From the NCBI GenBank assembly GCA_013140875.1, contig JABFSB010000085.1, positions 1 through 7,734 on the forward strand: 7,734 bases of DNA. The letters run 5' to 3'. Below the pieces are notes generated by a model. That model saw nothing but the letters and a program-made list of their open reading frames with translations, was not told where the DNA came from and searched no databases. The DNA comes from Acidobacteriota bacterium (GTDB lineage: Bacteria; Acidobacteriota; Blastocatellia; Pyrinomonadales; Pyrinomonadaceae). The position numbers and the translations under genes are program-made. The first letter of the stretch is position 1; every line of letters begins with the position of its first letter. This document shows positions 6,264 through 7,734 of this stretch, piece by piece.

Positions 6264-7301
6264 ATGGCAAAAACAAAAGCACTCGCGAAAACCGAAAAGA
6301 AAATTCTAATCACCGGCGGGACCGGATTTCTCGGTACGCATATCGTGCGGCAGTTTCTGGACGAAGGCGAGAAGCATTTGAAGGTGATGGCGTCATCCGT
6401 GCCCGAATGGATGAAGGACGCGGGTGTTAAGGCGGTCGAAGGGTCAGTGACGAATCGTGAGCACGTAGGCAAAGCGGTAAAGAATGTGTCCGCGATTTTT
6501 CATCTCGCGGGCAAAGTTTCACGCGACAATGAAGATGCCGCCGCGATGAACAAGATACATGTCGAAGGAACCCGGATACTGTGCGAGGCGGCAAAAGAGG
6601 CCGGTGTGCAGACCATGATTCTTGCCTCGTCGAGCGGCACGATCGCCGCAAGCGAGGACGAGCAGATCTTTGACGAGACCTTCCCGCAGCCCGTGGAAGT
6701 GATCTCACGCTGGGCATATTATGCGTCGAAATATTATCAGGAGCGAACAGCTTTGGCAGATTTTGACGGAGAGAAACGCCGGTTGGTTATTCTCAACCCG
6801 TCGCTGCTGCTCGGGCCGGACGATGAGCGTCTAAGCTCGACCAAACCCGTGCTCGATTTCCTTGCCAAAAAGATTCCGTATAGCCCTGCCGGCGGATTGA
6901 ATTTTGTCGACGTTCGCGATACCGCCGCGGCTTTTATAGCAGCTCTTGAAAAAGGCAGGCACCAGGAAAAGTATTTGCTCGGGTCGGCGAACATGACGTT
7001 TCCCGAATTTTTCGGAAGATTGGAAAGACTTTCAGGCGTTTCGGCACCAATGTTGAAAGTTCCAAAGAAACTGGCGATGGCCGGTTCGACATTTATCGAA
7101 TCCGTATTCAAAAACTGGGGCAAGGCATCGCCTGTTGCTTCAAAAGAAGTCGAGCAGGCCGAGTATTTCTGGTATTTCGATTCGTCGAAGGCCGAGGAAG
7201 AACTGGGATTTTCTCCACGCGATCCTCAGGAAACTCTGCAGGACACGATCGGCTATCTGCGGGAAAATTTTCTCGGCGAAGGCGTTTTCGGCAAGGCGTG
7301 A
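6264..7301 (+). CDS. Extended SDR NAD(P)-dependent oxidoreductase/epimerase, DFR/HpnA-like
   Basis: This 345-residue cytosolic protein has the extended short-chain dehydrogenase pattern: TGGTGFLG at 17-24 for nucleotide binding, HLAG at 80-83, SSSGT at 122-126, catalytic Y152 and K156 (YxxxK), NPSLLLGP at 178-185, and FVDVRDTA at 214-221. The last motif and the C-terminal pattern (FDSSKAEEELGF, 305-316) resemble dihydroflavonol-reductase-like and hopanoid-associated HpnA-like proteins. The length is normal for the family. The start is ATG 6264, just before the Rossmann strand. A TTG start at 6219 would add residues read from the repeat element. The Shine-Dalgarno signal is weak (AAAAAG). It follows the GH47 gene by 75 bases on the same strand and probably belongs to the same transcript. 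The substrate cannot be read from sequence: a nucleotide sugar, a keto-lipid or an aldehyde are all possible. Confidence 0.85.
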   Translation: MAKTKALAKTEKKILITGGTGFLGTHIVRQFLDEGEKHLKVMASSVPEWMKDAGVKAVEGSVTNREHVGKAVKNVSAIFHLAGKVSRDNEDAAAMNKIHVEGTRILCEAAKEAGVQTMILASSSGTIAASEDEQIFDETFPQPVEVISRWAYYASKYYQERTALADFDGEKRRLVILNPSLLLGPDDERLSSTKPVLDFLAKKIPYSPAGGLNFVDVRDTAAAFIAALEKGRHQEKYLLGSANMTFPEFFGRLERLSGVSAPMLKVPKKLAMAGSTFIESVFKNWGKASPVASKEVEQAEYFWYFDSSKAEEELGFSPRDPQETLQDTIGYLRENFLGEGVFGKA

Positions 7302-7302
7302 C

Positions 7303-7734
7303 CTACGAGACCGGCGAATTTTTCCGTCGTATAAATCGATAAACCGCGTACAAAAGCAGGCCCACTCCAGCCGCGACGAGAATCGGCAGGCCTTCCTTCG
7401 CGAAATCCACCCGCGTTAAAAGCCACCCGATCAACGCAAGCGAAAGGACCGCCGCCACTACGCCCATCGGAGTAAGAAAACCTGCCGGTGCACCTGTGCG
7501 TCTTCTTAAAACCGGCAGTGCCAGACATGTGGTTGCGTAAACCAGCAGACGCGTGACGGTTGCGATTGTCAATGCCGTTAGGAACGAGCTTTGAATGGTC
7601 AGCACCAGCGTGATGGCGGCCGTGAGCAAAATGGAAATGTAAGGTGTTTTGAACCGCGAATGTGTTTTCGCCAGGATCGGCGGCAGTTCGTTTTGCTCGG
7701 ACATCCCGAAAAGAATCCGCGTGGCGCTAAGCAC
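7303..7734 (-). CDS. APC-family amino-acid permease, C-terminal part (runs off the window)
   Basis: The reverse strand gives the last 143 residues of an inner-membrane transporter, with the TAG stop at 7305-7303. The visible N-terminal end (SATRILFGMSEQNELPPILA, then FKTPYISILL) is the characteristic loop after transmembrane helix 8 of amino acid-polyamine-organocation permeases. Four hydrophobic segments follow, at about residues 31-48, 51-76, 86-107 and 116-135, which would be helices 9-12. Between the second and third is the LPVLRRRTGAPAGF loop, typical of these carriers. The tail is short and basic (RRKNS). The reading frame is open at the edge, so the true start lies beyond base 7734; the GTG at the edge is almost certainly internal. 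It is convergent with the SDR gene and unlikely to share its regulation. The transported amino acid cannot be told. Confidence 0.88.
   Translation of the reverse strand: MLSATRILFGMSEQNELPPILAKTHSRFKTPYISILLTAAITLVLTIQSSFLTALTIATVTRLLVYATTCLALPVLRRRTGAPAGFLTPMGVVAAVLSLALIGWLLTRVDFAKEGLPILVAAGVGLLLYAVYRFIRRKNSPVS

Noticed and set aside
7135..7419. Plus-strand open frame spanning the SDR end and the permease
   Set aside because: It is out of frame with both genes, low in hydrophobic pattern, and crosses two well-supported genes.

Overview
The window looks like chromosomal DNA of a moderately GC-rich bacterium. My best guess is an acidobacterium of the Blastocatellia (subdivision 4) type. That guess is an inference from three things: a multidomain lipid enzyme of the ether-lipid (ElbD-like) kind, in a group known for ether-linked membrane lipids; abundant small palindromic and CACAGAGG-type repeats; and a RAYT/REP remnant. 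No rRNA or tRNA gene is present to settle it.

Layout. Bases 1-196 hold the 3' end of a REP-associated tyrosine transposase (RAYT), apparently broken by a one-base frameshift. Bases 201-294 hold three short stem-loops that look like its REP repeats and run almost into the next start codon. Bases 302-4753 encode one 1483-residue enzyme with four parts: fatty acyl reductase, fatty acyl adenylate ligase, acyl carrier protein, and PlsC-type acyltransferase. It overlaps by 8 bases a 480-residue secreted GH47 family alpha-mannosidase-like protein (4746-6188). After a 75-base gap filled by a repeat hairpin comes a 345-residue extended SDR, a DFR/HpnA-like NAD(P)-dependent oxidoreductase (6264-7301). 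A convergent, edge-truncated APC-family amino-acid permease (7303-7734, minus strand) ends one base away from it.

How the genes may work together. The three plus-strand genes are compactly arranged and probably co-transcribed. The large enzyme carries every activity needed to activate a fatty acid, hold it on a carrier, reduce it to an aldehyde or alcohol, and acylate a glycerol-type acceptor. This fits ether-lipid or related alkyl-lipid synthesis. The downstream SDR could supply another redox step. The exported mannosidase-like protein is unexpected here and may act on a glycan or glycolipid in the periplasm or outside the cell. No alkylglycerone-phosphate synthase is visible in the window, so the pathway assignment remains an inference.

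The most unusual feature is how deeply small repeats have entered this locus. A perfect 8-bp palindrome is translated in frame inside the ligase domain. A CACAGAGG-type repeat is translated as the N-terminus of the mannosidase signal peptide. A second copy of that repeat starts exactly at the mannosidase stop codon.
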